Shown: piece after piece, positions 15,870-23,788 of the stretch
Position numbering within the stretch: position 1 is the stretch's first letter
Layout of the letters: each line of letters opens with the position of its first letter
DNA from: Actinomycetaceae bacterium
GTDB taxonomy: Bacteria > Actinomycetota > Actinomycetes > Actinomycetales > Actinomycetaceae
DNA length: 43,708 nucleotides
Direction: 5' to 3'
Assembly: GCA_030524055.1 (NCBI GenBank)
Contig: JAUNHH010000022.1
Coordinates: 1 to 43,708, forward strand
Notes under the pieces: model-generated
Database searches by the model: none
Seen by the model: only the letters and a program-made list of their open reading frames with translations
What the model was told of the DNA's origin: nothing
Made by a program: the position numbers and the translations under genes

Positions 15870-16892
15870 ATGGCACGGAGAAAACGGAAAACTCTGCCGA
15901 AAGACTGGGCTTCTCTCTGCGAATCTTCCTCGGTAGAGGAGCTGAAAACCCTCCTTGAGGATGGTTATGAGCTCTATGCCTACAATGACCGTTTTCAAAA
16001 GCTGACAGCGTGGATGACGCCCTGCACCCCACTTGAGGTCGTGCGATGGCTCATCGAAGAACGCGGTGCAGATATTCAGCATCAGGGAGAATTTGCCGCT
16101 ACCGCTTTAAGTGAAGCGCTAGAAACGGAAAATGAAGAACGGATTCGTGCCCTCATTGATTTGGGTGCAGATCCCACCAGACCTAAAGATCTGGCTATGT
16201 GTGCCCGATTTAAACGCGTAAAAGCTGCCAGGATTCTTCTGGAATCCGGTGCCCATCCCGATCCGGATATGTCTGATTTTAATCGCCCACTATCTGAAGC
16301 CCTTCACCGGACCCCTGATTTTGCGCAGAGCCTGGAACTCGTCGAGGTATTCCTGTCGTATGGGGCAAAAATTCGTCGCGCACAAAAAGACTATTTACTC
16401 GAAGCGGCCCACGATTTTGAGTTCCGACGCCAGAGTTTGTCAGCGGAACGGATTGCCGCTCAAGAACCCGCATTACTGCGCCTTTATGAGATTTTCGATG
16501 TGGAACCAGTGCCTCGCAGGATTATGCATGATGGTGCCAGCGATATTGTCCTGGTTGATGGTGATATTCAAACCCAATATGACGCTTTATGGGAAGCGCT
16601 CATTCCCCCAAGCGGTGAGGCCGCCACCGAACAAGGAGAAGCCATTCGTATTACCGGACAAATCCACGATGAGATTTTCCGTAATGCAGGGGGAAATTGG
16701 TCCCGAATGCATAGAAATATGCTGCGCGAGTATGCCCGAATTGTCTCGTCAGGAAATCCTCTGGATGAGGATGATCTTGAGCGCGTAGATACCTTATGCC
16801 GTGCATTGCCTGATGATGATGAAGCAATATGGCCCCTATCCGAACTTGCCGTGGAATGGGTGCGGCGTAATCCCACACCTATTGCGAGATAA
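15870..16892 (+). CDS. Ankyrin-repeat protein, orphan immunity-like
   Basis: The 340-aa product opens with a basic MARRKRKTLPK stretch, then about four ankyrin repeats over residues 15-190 ('VVRWLIEERGADIQ', 'IRALIDLGADPT', 'AARILLESGAHPD', 'VEVFLSYGAKI'). The last 130 residues form another domain with 'EAIRITGQIHDEIFRNAGGNWSRMH', a Gly-Asn-Trp pattern seen after ankyrin repeats in other uncharacterised bacterial proteins. No signal peptide or membrane helix is present. The gene sits between two hairpin repeats, after metG and before a converging membrane-protein gene, and shares no operon. It differs from the other ankyrin gene (132-1145) in its C-terminal domain. A protein-binding or immunity role is inference. 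Confidence 0.8.
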   Translation: MARRKRKTLPKDWASLCESSSVEELKTLLEDGYELYAYNDRFQKLTAWMTPCTPLEVVRWLIEERGADIQHQGEFAATALSEALETENEERIRALIDLGADPTRPKDLAMCARFKRVKAARILLESGAHPDPDMSDFNRPLSEALHRTPDFAQSLELVEVFLSYGAKIRRAQKDYLLEAAHDFEFRRQSLSAERIAAQEPALLRLYEIFDVEPVPRRIMHDGASDIVLVDGDIQTQYDALWEALIPPSGEAATEQGEAIRITGQIHDEIFRNAGGNWSRMHRNMLREYARIVSSGNPLDEDDLERVDTLCRALPDDDEAIWPLSELAVEWVRRNPTPIAR

Positions 16893-16898
16893 AGCTGC

Positions 16899-16935
16899 GC
16901 CCCGTCCTCGCCAATTTCATCGACGAGGACGGGGC
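16899..16935. repeat. Paired 12-mer hairpin between converging genes
   Basis: GCCCCGTCCTCG (16899-16910) and CGAGGACGGGGC (16924-16935) are exact complements with a 13-base loop. They lie between the ankyrin gene stop and the stop of the converging small membrane protein. Both arms carry the variant base A/T in place of G/C. The orientation is inverted compared with the other pairs, with the GCCCC arm first. Confidence 0.85.
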
Positions 16936-16949
16936 ACTTTCTTTCCAGG

Positions 16950-17324
16950 TTAGGACTTCGGTTCTTTGCCTGTGAATAAGGCTGCCGCGATAAGGCCAAT
17001 ACCTAAAGCGGCGACCAAGGCAATCATCACCAGGGAAATATCCAGCATCCCAGCGAAAGCAAGGACAATGAGGAAAAGCCCGGCAAGGATGACAACGGCT
17101 GCCCACATCAGTTGACCTACCCGTACGCCGCGAGCGGGAGCTTCCGGACGCTCGTCGTAGGGGATATATCCATTGGCAGGTGCCGCAGACGCAGTGCCAG
17201 CAGAATCCGTGGAAGCGGCGGGGCGTTCTTCAGTCGCAACGGCGCTGGCTTCACTGACTTTTGTGGTGTCAAGCGTTTCAGTAACGGGATCGGGGGAGGT
17301 GTGGGGGGAAGTCGGGGTGCTCAT
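16950..17324 (-). CDS. Small two-helix membrane protein in the PspC operon
   Basis: The 124-aa product has an N-terminal region of about 70 residues rich in Ser, Thr, Ala, Pro and Glu, probably disordered, with 'NGYIPYDERPE' at its end. Two membrane helices follow (about 76-96, MWAAVVILAGLFLIVLAFAG, and 99-118), then the tail TGKEPKS. The start ATG 17322-17324 is chosen because AAAGG lies eight bases upstream; a TTG further up would overlap the PspC stop. It begins 11 bases after the PspC-protein stop and is surely co-transcribed. No known domain is recognised. By position it may assist the PspC membrane protein. Confidence 0.7.
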   Translation of the reverse strand: MSTPTSPHTSPDPVTETLDTTKVSEASAVATEERPAASTDSAGTASAAPANGYIPYDERPEAPARGVRVGQLMWAAVVILAGLFLIVLAFAGMLDISLVMIALVAALGIGLIAAALFTGKEPKS

Positions 17325-17335
17325 TGCGATGCCTT

Positions 17336-19213
17336 TCAATTGGACGCTGACTGGGCGGTATTAGGGGAAGACTGTGTTCCCACTGCGGTGCGCGGCCCTG
17401 CGCCACTGGCAGGCTGGTCGCTACTGGGGGTCCGCTGGGCACTGGCAGGTTGATCGCCACTCGGTGCTTGGTTGGCGCTTGCCGGTTGATCAGCGGGGGG
17501 CTGGATATTGCTTTCAGTAACTTCCGCTGAATCCAACCAGCTGGTCACTCGAATAACAATTCCGTCTTTACCCGCATTAACCCGAGCGGGCGACTGGTAG
17601 GTCCGATAGGTGTCCTCACCATTTACCTGTGGTCCCTGAGGTAGCCACGGCCCCACTTCAGATCGATGAGCAACAGAATAGAACTCGATATCGTCGATGC
17701 CATTGTCGAAAATGAGAGTGACATTCTGGTTGGTGCGCGTATGGAGTTCTAAATTATCGAGAGCAACAGGAGAGACCGTAATGGTCTTCTGCAGATCTGC
17801 CGGGGCGGTGGTGAGGTCAAGAATGACCTTATCAACGAAACGTGCTTCGCTGACAGAATCTGCTGTCCAATCGGCGGAAAGGTTACGACTGGTTAAAGCT
17901 TCACCATCAACGCGTATACCCTGGGAATCAACGTAGACACGTGAACCGTCATAGGACAGTCCAGCGCCACCAACTGCTGCAGTGGGGAATGCGAGGAATA
18001 GGCCGAAAATGGACAGGGAAGCCAACCAGCCAGCAGAGCGATCCTGAATAGAAGCCCAAGCAATAGCTGCGCCAGCAATAACTAAAGCTAAACCGCCGCC
18101 AATCAACATGCTACGGAATACGAATTCAGCGCCCCAATTGGGCATGTCAACCTGTGAGGCAGCGATTTCTGATGCCTTCTGGCCGCCATATCGCATAAAG
18201 GCAAATGCGGCTGCAATAACAATGACAATGATGCCCGTAATAATCAGGTTGAAACGGCGCGAGACCTTACGCGGGCGAGTCAGTGTTTGCGGGTTGGACC
18301 AGGGAATATAGGGGGATGCTCCCATTGAGTATGGGGGAGTTGAATAGCTTCCTGACGCAGATGGGTACCCGCCAGTAGGGGCCTGCGCTCCAGCGTGAGA
18401 ATAAGCCCCAGCAGGGTAGGCGCCAGGCTGAGAAGAAGGGGATGAAGGATCAGGACTGGGGGGCGTGGACATGCTCGCTCCAAAAGAAGTAGAGGGGTAA
18501 GGGGAAGACGTCGGCCATTCCTGCGGGGAAGGGGAATACGGTGGATGAGGGGAACGAGGACGCAAGAAATAGGGGATCAGAATGATTCCGAGAAGCACCA
18601 CAATCCCGAGACCAGCAACTATTGAGAAAAAAGGCCCTATCGTTCCAAAGAACATCACTCCTAAAAGCGGGTGGCTGAAGGACCCCAGGCCAAGAATCAA
18701 GAAAATGAGAATACCAAGTTGCCCTGAAGAAAAGCGCCCCTGAGCCAAATCCTCTAAATGGATACGGCCGTCACTATAGTCAGGTAACAGTGCCCAAAGG
18801 ATCGTGTAGACCAAAATAATTGGTGGGAAAAGAATAGTCAGAATCAGCGTAATGCCGCGGACCAGAATCGGATCCCATCCTCCTCGCAATGCGATCCCAG
18901 AACAGACTCCACCAATAATCCCTTCAGCCCCACGCAGCCATCCGCCGCGGCGAATTGAGGAAAAAACGCCAGGATACTGCTGAGAATACGCCGAATGATT
19001 CTCCCAACTGGATTGTCCTGCGCCAAAGGTGGGCTCAGGAGTGTGTCCCGCAGGGAAAGAATGGGGCGACCCTGCAGATGCAGACGAATCTGACGGCGAC
19101 TGTGCCTGAGTGTCACCAGGAGTATGCCCAGGTGTCGAATCAGACGAGGGCGGGCCGCCCATCGTCCGCCAATCCCCCGAATCGGGATTCGTAGGAGTGC
19201 TATTCGTGTCCAT
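17336..19213 (-). CDS. PspC-domain multi-pass membrane protein (EsrI-like)
   Basis: The 625-aa product has a Ser/Pro/Gly-rich N-terminal tail (about 80 residues), then a PspC domain ('RRGGWLRGAEGIIGGVCSGIALRGGWDPILVRGITLILTIL' region, helix 'IILVYTILWALLPD'). Two more helices, a second Pro/Ser/Tyr-rich linker of about 110 residues and three further helices follow. A C-terminal beta-rich 'toastrack'-like domain (VYVDSQGIRVDGEAL, VDKVILDLTT) and a Pro/Ala repeat tail (SGDQPAS, SSDQPAS units) end the protein. It is divergent from a PspC-histidine kinase and its regulator. In Corynebacterium glutamicum the same layout is EsrI-EsrS-EsrR, where the PspC membrane protein restrains the kinase. The start is uncertain: ATG 19213 has only a close GGAG, and an in-frame ATG lies at 19231. 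Confidence 0.82.
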   Translation of the reverse strand: MDTNSTPTNPDSGDWRTMGGPPSSDSTPGHTPGDTQAQSPSDSSASAGSPHSFPAGHTPEPTFGAGQSSWENHSAYSQQYPGVFSSIRRGGWLRGAEGIIGGVCSGIALRGGWDPILVRGITLILTILFPPIILVYTILWALLPDYSDGRIHLEDLAQGRFSSGQLGILIFLILGLGSFSHPLLGVMFFGTIGPFFSIVAGLGIVVLLGIILIPYFLRPRSPHPPYSPSPQEWPTSSPYPSTSFGASMSTPPSPDPSSPSSQPGAYPAGAYSHAGAQAPTGGYPSASGSYSTPPYSMGASPYIPWSNPQTLTRPRKVSRRFNLIITGIIVIVIAAAFAFMRYGGQKASEIAASQVDMPNWGAEFVFRSMLIGGGLALVIAGAAIAWASIQDRSAGWLASLSIFGLFLAFPTAAVGGAGLSYDGSRVYVDSQGIRVDGEALTSRNLSADWTADSVSEARFVDKVILDLTTAPADLQKTITVSPVALDNLELHTRTNQNVTLIFDNGIDDIEFYSVAHRSEVGPWLPQGPQVNGEDTYRTYQSPARVNAGKDGIVIRVTSWLDSAEVTESNIQPPADQPASANQAPSGDQPASAQRTPSSDQPASGAGPRTAVGTQSSPNTAQSASN

Positions 19214-19327
19214 GACTCCACTGTGGCCCATGAGGGGCGCCAGGCGATACTGGGGGATGCCCTGATCCTTCCCTGATTCCGGCCCTGAGTGGTAGGTGAG
19301 TGGCCCAAAAAATGTGAAGATGGGGAG

Positions 19328-20839
19328 GTGACGAACCAACCCCAGTGGGGTCCGCCCCCACCAACGACAGGCCACACAGCAAAGGACACCCAAGATCCTG
19401 CCCAGTCTGGATGGTCAGCACCATGGACGCCACACCGTGTCCCGTCACGGACAATGACCCCGCCCTCGTTAATGGGACACAACCCCACGACTAAGCCTCG
19501 TCTTGACGATCGACCACAACGGCCGCCACTACGACGTGCGACCGCGACCAGCCCAGATATGCCCACACCCTGGGCCGCCGGAGTATGCGCTGGACTTGCC
19601 GTCCACTTAGGGATACGCGTCAAAATCGTGCGGATTCTCTTCGCTCTAGGAGTCTGCATTGTTGGCGCAAGTATTGCCCTCTACCTGTGGCTATGGGTCA
19701 TGGTTCCTAAAGACGACCCCTACACCGTACGGCGCGCCACCCAAGGATATGGCAGCCCGCTGGCACCAGTCCCATCCGATAAACGACGCACCACCGTGCG
19801 TAATCAACTGATTATGGCCGGGCTCAGCCTGATCGTCATCGCCATATTCCTCACCTATTTCTCAACGAATAACGTCCTGCATGGAGCTGAAGACCTCCTC
19901 GGTGGACTCCTGATTGTCATTGGCATCGGCCTAGTCTGGAGCCGAACCGGAGCCGGATTTGATCCGCGCACCTTCGCATTCCAAGCCACTGTCGCCGCCG
20001 GAGTTCTCTGCCTTCTTAGCGGAATCGCCATTCTCTTTCTGATTGGCCAATCACCGATAGCAGCGATTAGCGGTGCAATTGTGGGCGCTGTTCTTGTTAT
20101 CGCATTGGGGGCCGCCCTCTTTCCCCTGTGGCTGCGTACCGCCCGTGAACTCAGCGCCACCCGCGTCCAACAAGTCCGCGACGCCGAACGCGCTGAAATC
20201 GCTGCCCACTTACATGATTCCGTACTCCAAACCCTTACCCTGATCCGCGGTGCCGCCAATGACCCCGCCAGGGTCCGCTCCCTTGCCCTGGCGCAAGAAC
20301 GCGAATTGCGCGCCTGGCTCTACACAGGCAAACAGGAAGCCGCAGAATCAACAGCCGAAGCCATACGCGAAGTTGTTGGGGCAGTCGAAGAAACCCATGG
20401 TGTTCCCGTTGAAGTCGTGACCGTTGGAGATATGCAGCCAGGACCTGCTGAACTTGCCCTCGTCGCAGCTGCTGGCGAAGCAACCAATAACGCTGTCCGC
20501 CACGGGGCACCCCCCATTTCTGTCTATCTAGAAATCTCCGCAAGTAGCGTTGACGCCTACATTAAAGACGCCGGCCCGGGATTTGATATGGACTCCATTC
20601 CCTCCGACCGTCACGGGGTACGCGGGTCCATTATTGGCCGCCTAGAACGCGCAGGCGGCACAGCCGTCTATCGTCGCCTCAGGCCAGGAACAGAGGTCCA
20701 CCTCAAGGTTTCCCGCGAACTTGCGGCTACCAAACCCACCACCATTCCCGCACCGCAAGTCAATGGGAACACCTCCAACCCGCAACCAGAGATTATTAAC
20801 GATATTCCCCCAGGATTCGCACCCCCAGGAGGGGCATAA
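19328..20839 (+). CDS. PspC-domain sensor histidine kinase (EsrS-like)
   Basis: The product (503 aa from GTG 19328) has a disordered Pro/Thr-rich N-terminus and a PspC domain ('PWAAGVCAGLAVHLG', then 'IALYLWLWVMVPKDD'). About four more membrane helices follow, then a NarL/DesK-type kinase core. The phosphorylated histidine is H296 in 'EIAAHLHDSVLQTL'. The ATP-binding half shows the N box 'GEATNNAVRHG' and the G box 'DAGPGFD'. The start is unsure: GTG 19328 gives a natural MTNQPQWG beginning but its GGGGAG touches the codon, while GTG 19289 and ATG 19423 are alternatives. The partner response regulator follows after 93 bases. PspC kinases of this layout sense cell-envelope stress. A 12-mer copy lies in frame at 19458-19469. 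Confidence 0.88.
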   Translation: MTNQPQWGPPPPTTGHTAKDTQDPAQSGWSAPWTPHRVPSRTMTPPSLMGHNPTTKPRLDDRPQRPPLRRATATSPDMPTPWAAGVCAGLAVHLGIRVKIVRILFALGVCIVGASIALYLWLWVMVPKDDPYTVRRATQGYGSPLAPVPSDKRRTTVRNQLIMAGLSLIVIAIFLTYFSTNNVLHGAEDLLGGLLIVIGIGLVWSRTGAGFDPRTFAFQATVAAGVLCLLSGIAILFLIGQSPIAAISGAIVGAVLVIALGAALFPLWLRTARELSATRVQQVRDAERAEIAAHLHDSVLQTLTLIRGAANDPARVRSLALAQERELRAWLYTGKQEAAESTAEAIREVVGAVEETHGVPVEVVTVGDMQPGPAELALVAAAGEATNNAVRHGAPPISVYLEISASSVDAYIKDAGPGFDMDSIPSDRHGVRGSIIGRLERAGGTAVYRRLRPGTEVHLKVSRELAATKPTTIPAPQVNGNTSNPQPEIINDIPPGFAPPGGA

Positions 20840-20932
20840 ACTGGAGCCAGCACGCACTTTCTTCACGCCCAACCGCCACCACGACCGCCCAGGTATTTCC
20901 CCAAACTGCCACCCGAAACTAAAGGAGACATC

Positions 20933-21583
20933 ATGACTATTCGCGTATTCATTATTGACGACCACCCCATGGTGCGCGCAGGGGTACGCGCAGAATTAGA
21001 AGCATCAGGGGCCGATTTAGAAGTCATTGGTGACGCTGCTGATGTCGATTCCGCCATTGCTTCCTGCCATAACCTCACCCCTGATGTTGCCCTTCTTGAC
21101 GTTCACTTGCCTGGTGGAATGGGCGGGGGAGGCGCAGAAGTTGCCTCACGATGCCGAGATATTGAGGGCTTGCGTTTCTTAGCGCTATCTGTTTCTGATG
21201 CGCCAGAAGATGTTGTGTCCGTCATCCGTGCGGGCGCTCGCGGATACGTGACAAAGTCGATTTCAACCCCCGATTTAGTGGAAGCTATTGGGCGTATTGC
21301 CGCCGGAGATGCCGCCTTTTCTCCACGTTTAGCGGGTTTCGTATTGGATGCATTTGGCACAGCAATGGTGGCTGCGGCTGATGATGAACTCGATTTGCTG
21401 TCTGCACGCGAACAGGAAGTGATGCGTTTAATTGCGCGCGGTTTTACCTATAAGGAAGCGGCTGCGGAACTGTTTATTTCCATTAAGACAGTAGAAACTC
21501 ATGTGTCAGCGGTATTGCGCAAATTGCAGTTGTCGAATCGCAATGAGTTAACCCGGTGGGCCGTGCAGCGCCACATTGTGTGA
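20933..21583 (+). CDS. LuxR/NarL-family response regulator (EsrR-like)
   Basis: The 216-aa product has a receiver domain with the acidic pair D9/D10 ('FIIDDHPMV'), phospho-acceptor D56 ('VALLDVHLPGG'), conserved Ser86 and K108 ('GYVTKSI'). Its C-terminal LuxR helix-turn-helix is at about 150-212 ('LSAREQEVMRLIARGFTYKEAAAELFISIKTVETHVSAVLRKL'-type, split by the usual turns). It starts at ATG 20933 behind AAAGGAGA. It is the DNA-binding half of the PspC two-component system and is expected to control envelope-stress genes, probably including the divergent PspC gene. A Gly-rich stretch after D56 (GGMGGGGAE) is longer than usual but in a loop. Confidence 0.95.
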   Translation: MTIRVFIIDDHPMVRAGVRAELEASGADLEVIGDAADVDSAIASCHNLTPDVALLDVHLPGGMGGGGAEVASRCRDIEGLRFLALSVSDAPEDVVSVIRAGARGYVTKSISTPDLVEAIGRIAAGDAAFSPRLAGFVLDAFGTAMVAAADDELDLLSAREQEVMRLIARGFTYKEAAAELFISIKTVETHVSAVLRKLQLSNRNELTRWAVQRHIV

Positions 21584-21600
21584 TTTTGGGGAGGCGACAT

Positions 21601-21612
21601 ACGAGGGCGGGG
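21601..21612. repeat. Single 12-mer after the response regulator
   Basis: ACGAGGGCGGGG starts 18 bases after the response-regulator stop, in the short gap to the converging TetR gene. No full partner arm exists; a shorter GGGCGCG / CGCGCCC pairing reaches into the end of the TetR gene. Confidence 0.7.
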
Positions 21613-21630
21613 CGCGTATTCCCAGGAGTT

Positions 21631-22287
21631 TTACTCCGGATCCGCGCCCGTATCGGTGTTTTTATCTGCGCGTAAACGAGCGAGGAAGTCTTCCACTCGT
21701 CCCACAATATCGACCTGCGGATCCCATAACCACGCCAATTGGAGGCCGTGAACAAGGGCAGTGAATTCTGCGGCGGCTAGCGCAGGGTCGCAATCTGCGC
21801 GTAAATGGCCTGCCTGTTGCTCCTCAACCAGTGAAGCGTGGACCGAGGCGTAAAAACGCTGGTCAAGTCCGCGCATATAGTCATGCGCCGGATGAGATGG
21901 ATCAAGAGCTTCAATACGAAGAGTCGAGTCTAAAGCGATGAGCCCGCGTTCGGTTGTATTGCGCCGCAGAATTTCAGGGGCGGCGTGAAAGATGCTTTTG
22001 CTAAGAATCTGCTCATCGCGCCATGAGGCAGCAATTTCTTCTCGGTAGGTGAGGACGTCTTTTAAAAGGGCCTCTTTTGAACCGAAATGGTGTCGGAGAA
22101 GTGAATGGCTGACGCCAAGGTGGGAAGCGAGCTCCCGTAGAGACAGGGAAGAAAAACCATTGGCGGCAATGACGGCAAAGGTTGCTTCAATGAGTGCTCG
22201 CCTGCGCTTTTCTCCATTGGAATAGGGGGCACGTGTGCGGCGCGCAGGTTTTGAGGATTCGAGTTCGGTGGAATCAGTGCGTGGCAT
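21631..22287 (-). CDS. TetR-family transcriptional regulator
   Basis: The 218-aa product has a basic, disordered N-terminus (about 28 residues), then a TetR helix-turn-helix: 'RRALIEATFAVIAANGFSSLSLRELASHLGVSHSLLRHHFGSKEALL'-type at about 29-75. A helical ligand-binding domain follows. It is divergent from the MFS symporter and GH1 pair, 195 bases apart, so it most likely represses that pair in response to an imported sugar or glycoside. A direct repeat in the gap may be its site. The ligand is unknown. Its stop faces the response-regulator stop, with the single 12-mer between. Confidence 0.92.
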   Translation of the reverse strand: MPRTDSTELESSKPARRTRAPYSNGEKRRRALIEATFAVIAANGFSSLSLRELASHLGVSHSLLRHHFGSKEALLKDVLTYREEIAASWRDEQILSKSIFHAAPEILRRNTTERGLIALDSTLRIEALDPSHPAHDYMRGLDQRFYASVHASLVEEQQAGHLRADCDPALAAAEFTALVHGLQLAWLWDPQVDIVGRVEDFLARLRADKNTDTGADPE

Positions 22288-22331
22288 AGATGTGCTCCCT
22301 TCAGCGCATCCAGGCTACTCGACAGCGAGGG

Positions 22332-22363
22332 CGAAGGTTTATTTGTGCAGGTCGAAGTTTATT
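22332..22363. promoter_or_regulatory. Candidate TetR binding region
   Basis: CGAAGGTTTATT (22332-22343) and CGAAGTTTATT (22353-22363) form a direct repeat 21 bases apart in the gap between the divergent TetR and MFS genes. Most TetR sites are inverted repeats, so this is a weak candidate. TTATCC and TATTCT, 18 bases apart near 22375-22404, may be the symporter promoter. Confidence 0.3.
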
Positions 22364-22482
22364 AGCAGTGAAAATTATCCATAGTGGGCAAACTTGTGTA
22401 TTCTGGTACCGCAGGGTTCGCAGTTGCCCCTGCATGCAGGAATGCGTCAACACTGATGTTGGCTTCACACCCAAGGACTCCC

Positions 22483-23763
22483 ATGGAAACTTCAACCGTT
22501 GCCACCAACGATTCCTCTCAGGACGAGGAATATCGGGAAATCGCCGAAAAATACGGCGACCCTAAACGCACTGTTGCCCTGGTTCTTATTGCTGCAATTG
22601 GTTCCTATGTCATGATGCTGACCTTAGGGACAATGCTCTCGGCCAGGCTCACCGCCATTAACCCCGCCGAGGCTACAGGCATTTATTCAGCAGCCAGTTC
22701 CTGGTCTGCTGCCCTCATGCTTGTGATTATTCCTCTCTTTGGAGCATTTTCGGATCGCACGAGAAGTAGCTGGGGCCGGAGGCGCCCATGGATTGTTATT
22801 GGCTACCTTGTGGCTCTCATCTGCTTCTACATTATTGGCACCAATGACAACTACACGGTCATTATTATCTCCTTCGTTATTGGCGTGGCTTTTGCACAGG
22901 CTGGATTTAATGCCTATGCCGTCATCCCCGTTGAAGGCGTCCCCAATAAAATGCGGGCACGGGTTATGGGCTTTATGGGCTTGTGTGGCGCGTTAGCAAT
23001 GGCAGCGGGGAGCTATTTAGCTGCGGCATTAGTGCCCTATCCGCTGTTGCTTATGACTGCACCTGTTCTGATTGGCATTGTCTTTACCCTGCCCCTCCTC
23101 GTGCTCTATAAAGATCCACAACTACCCGCTGAAGAACTCCCTCAAGGACCCATTTACGAGATCTTCACGAAGCTCATCGTTAACCCAGCAAAGCACCCGA
23201 ACTTTGGTTGGGTCTGGCTATCTCGTTTCCTCGCCGGTGTGGGTATGAGTGCATTCCTTGGATTCTTCTTCCTTTACCTTGCTGTCGGACTAGGAAATGG
23301 TCCAGAAAAAGCCGGCCAAATTGCGGGAACTCTCTCCCTGATTTCGGCACCAATCTCCATTATTTTCTTCACCGGCTCAGGCTGGCTTTCCGATAAATTC
23401 GGCAGCCGTAAACCCTTTGTTGCTTTAGCCTCATTCCTGATGGCCATCGCACTTGTTATTGGTGGCTTTGCCCCAAATCTGTGGATTTTCGGTATTGCCT
23501 GGTGCGTCTTTGCCATTGGTCAAGCCATGTATTTAACGGTGGACCTGGCCCTGTGCGCTGAGGTATTGCCCGATCAGGCTGATACCGGAAAAGATATGGC
23601 GGTCTTTGGGTTAGCGCTGAATCTGCCCAATGTGTTGGTGCCTTTACTTGCCCCAACGTTACTTGGCCCAGAAAGTAAGAATTACATGCTGCTGTGGTGC
23701 GTTGCTGCAGTTGCCTGTGTTCTTGGCGGCCTGATTATGCCCCTTGTCCGTGGCGTGAAATAA
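22483..23763 (+). CDS. MFS / GPH-type sugar or glycoside symporter
   Basis: The 426-aa product has twelve predicted membrane helices. The signature loop between helices 2 and 3 is 'SDRTRSSWGRRRPWIVIG', typical of the glycoside-pentoside-hexuronide and related sugar MFS carriers, and 'SDKFGSRKP' is the matching loop in the second half. ATG 22483 is chosen because AAGGA sits six bases upstream and the product begins with a normal soluble N-terminus; an upstream in-frame ATG (22384) would overlap the promoter region. It lies 25 bases before a GH1 gene, so it probably brings in an aryl- or alkyl-beta-glucoside or disaccharide that the GH1 enzyme splits. The exact substrate is unknown. Confidence 0.9.
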   Translation: METSTVATNDSSQDEEYREIAEKYGDPKRTVALVLIAAIGSYVMMLTLGTMLSARLTAINPAEATGIYSAASSWSAALMLVIIPLFGAFSDRTRSSWGRRRPWIVIGYLVALICFYIIGTNDNYTVIIISFVIGVAFAQAGFNAYAVIPVEGVPNKMRARVMGFMGLCGALAMAAGSYLAAALVPYPLLLMTAPVLIGIVFTLPLLVLYKDPQLPAEELPQGPIYEIFTKLIVNPAKHPNFGWVWLSRFLAGVGMSAFLGFFFLYLAVGLGNGPEKAGQIAGTLSLISAPISIIFFTGSGWLSDKFGSRKPFVALASFLMAIALVIGGFAPNLWIFGIAWCVFAIGQAMYLTVDLALCAEVLPDQADTGKDMAVFGLALNLPNVLVPLLAPTLLGPESKNYMLLWCVAAVACVLGGLIMPLVRGVK

Positions 23764-23788
23764 GACGTGAAATAAGAAAGGAATGCTC

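Noticed and set aside
19214-19393. Longer PspC protein reaching into the kinase gene
   Set aside because: The added part overlaps the divergent kinase start and has no domain; starts at 19213 or 19231 are more natural.
18844-19659. 271-aa minus-strand open frame over the PspC and kinase starts
   Set aside because: It is a shadow of two well-supported genes, with Arg/Ser/Gly-rich low-complexity sequence and no domain.
22384-22482. N-terminal extension of the MFS symporter
   Set aside because: It would cover the promoter region; ATG 22483 has a good ribosome site and gives a normal N-terminus.
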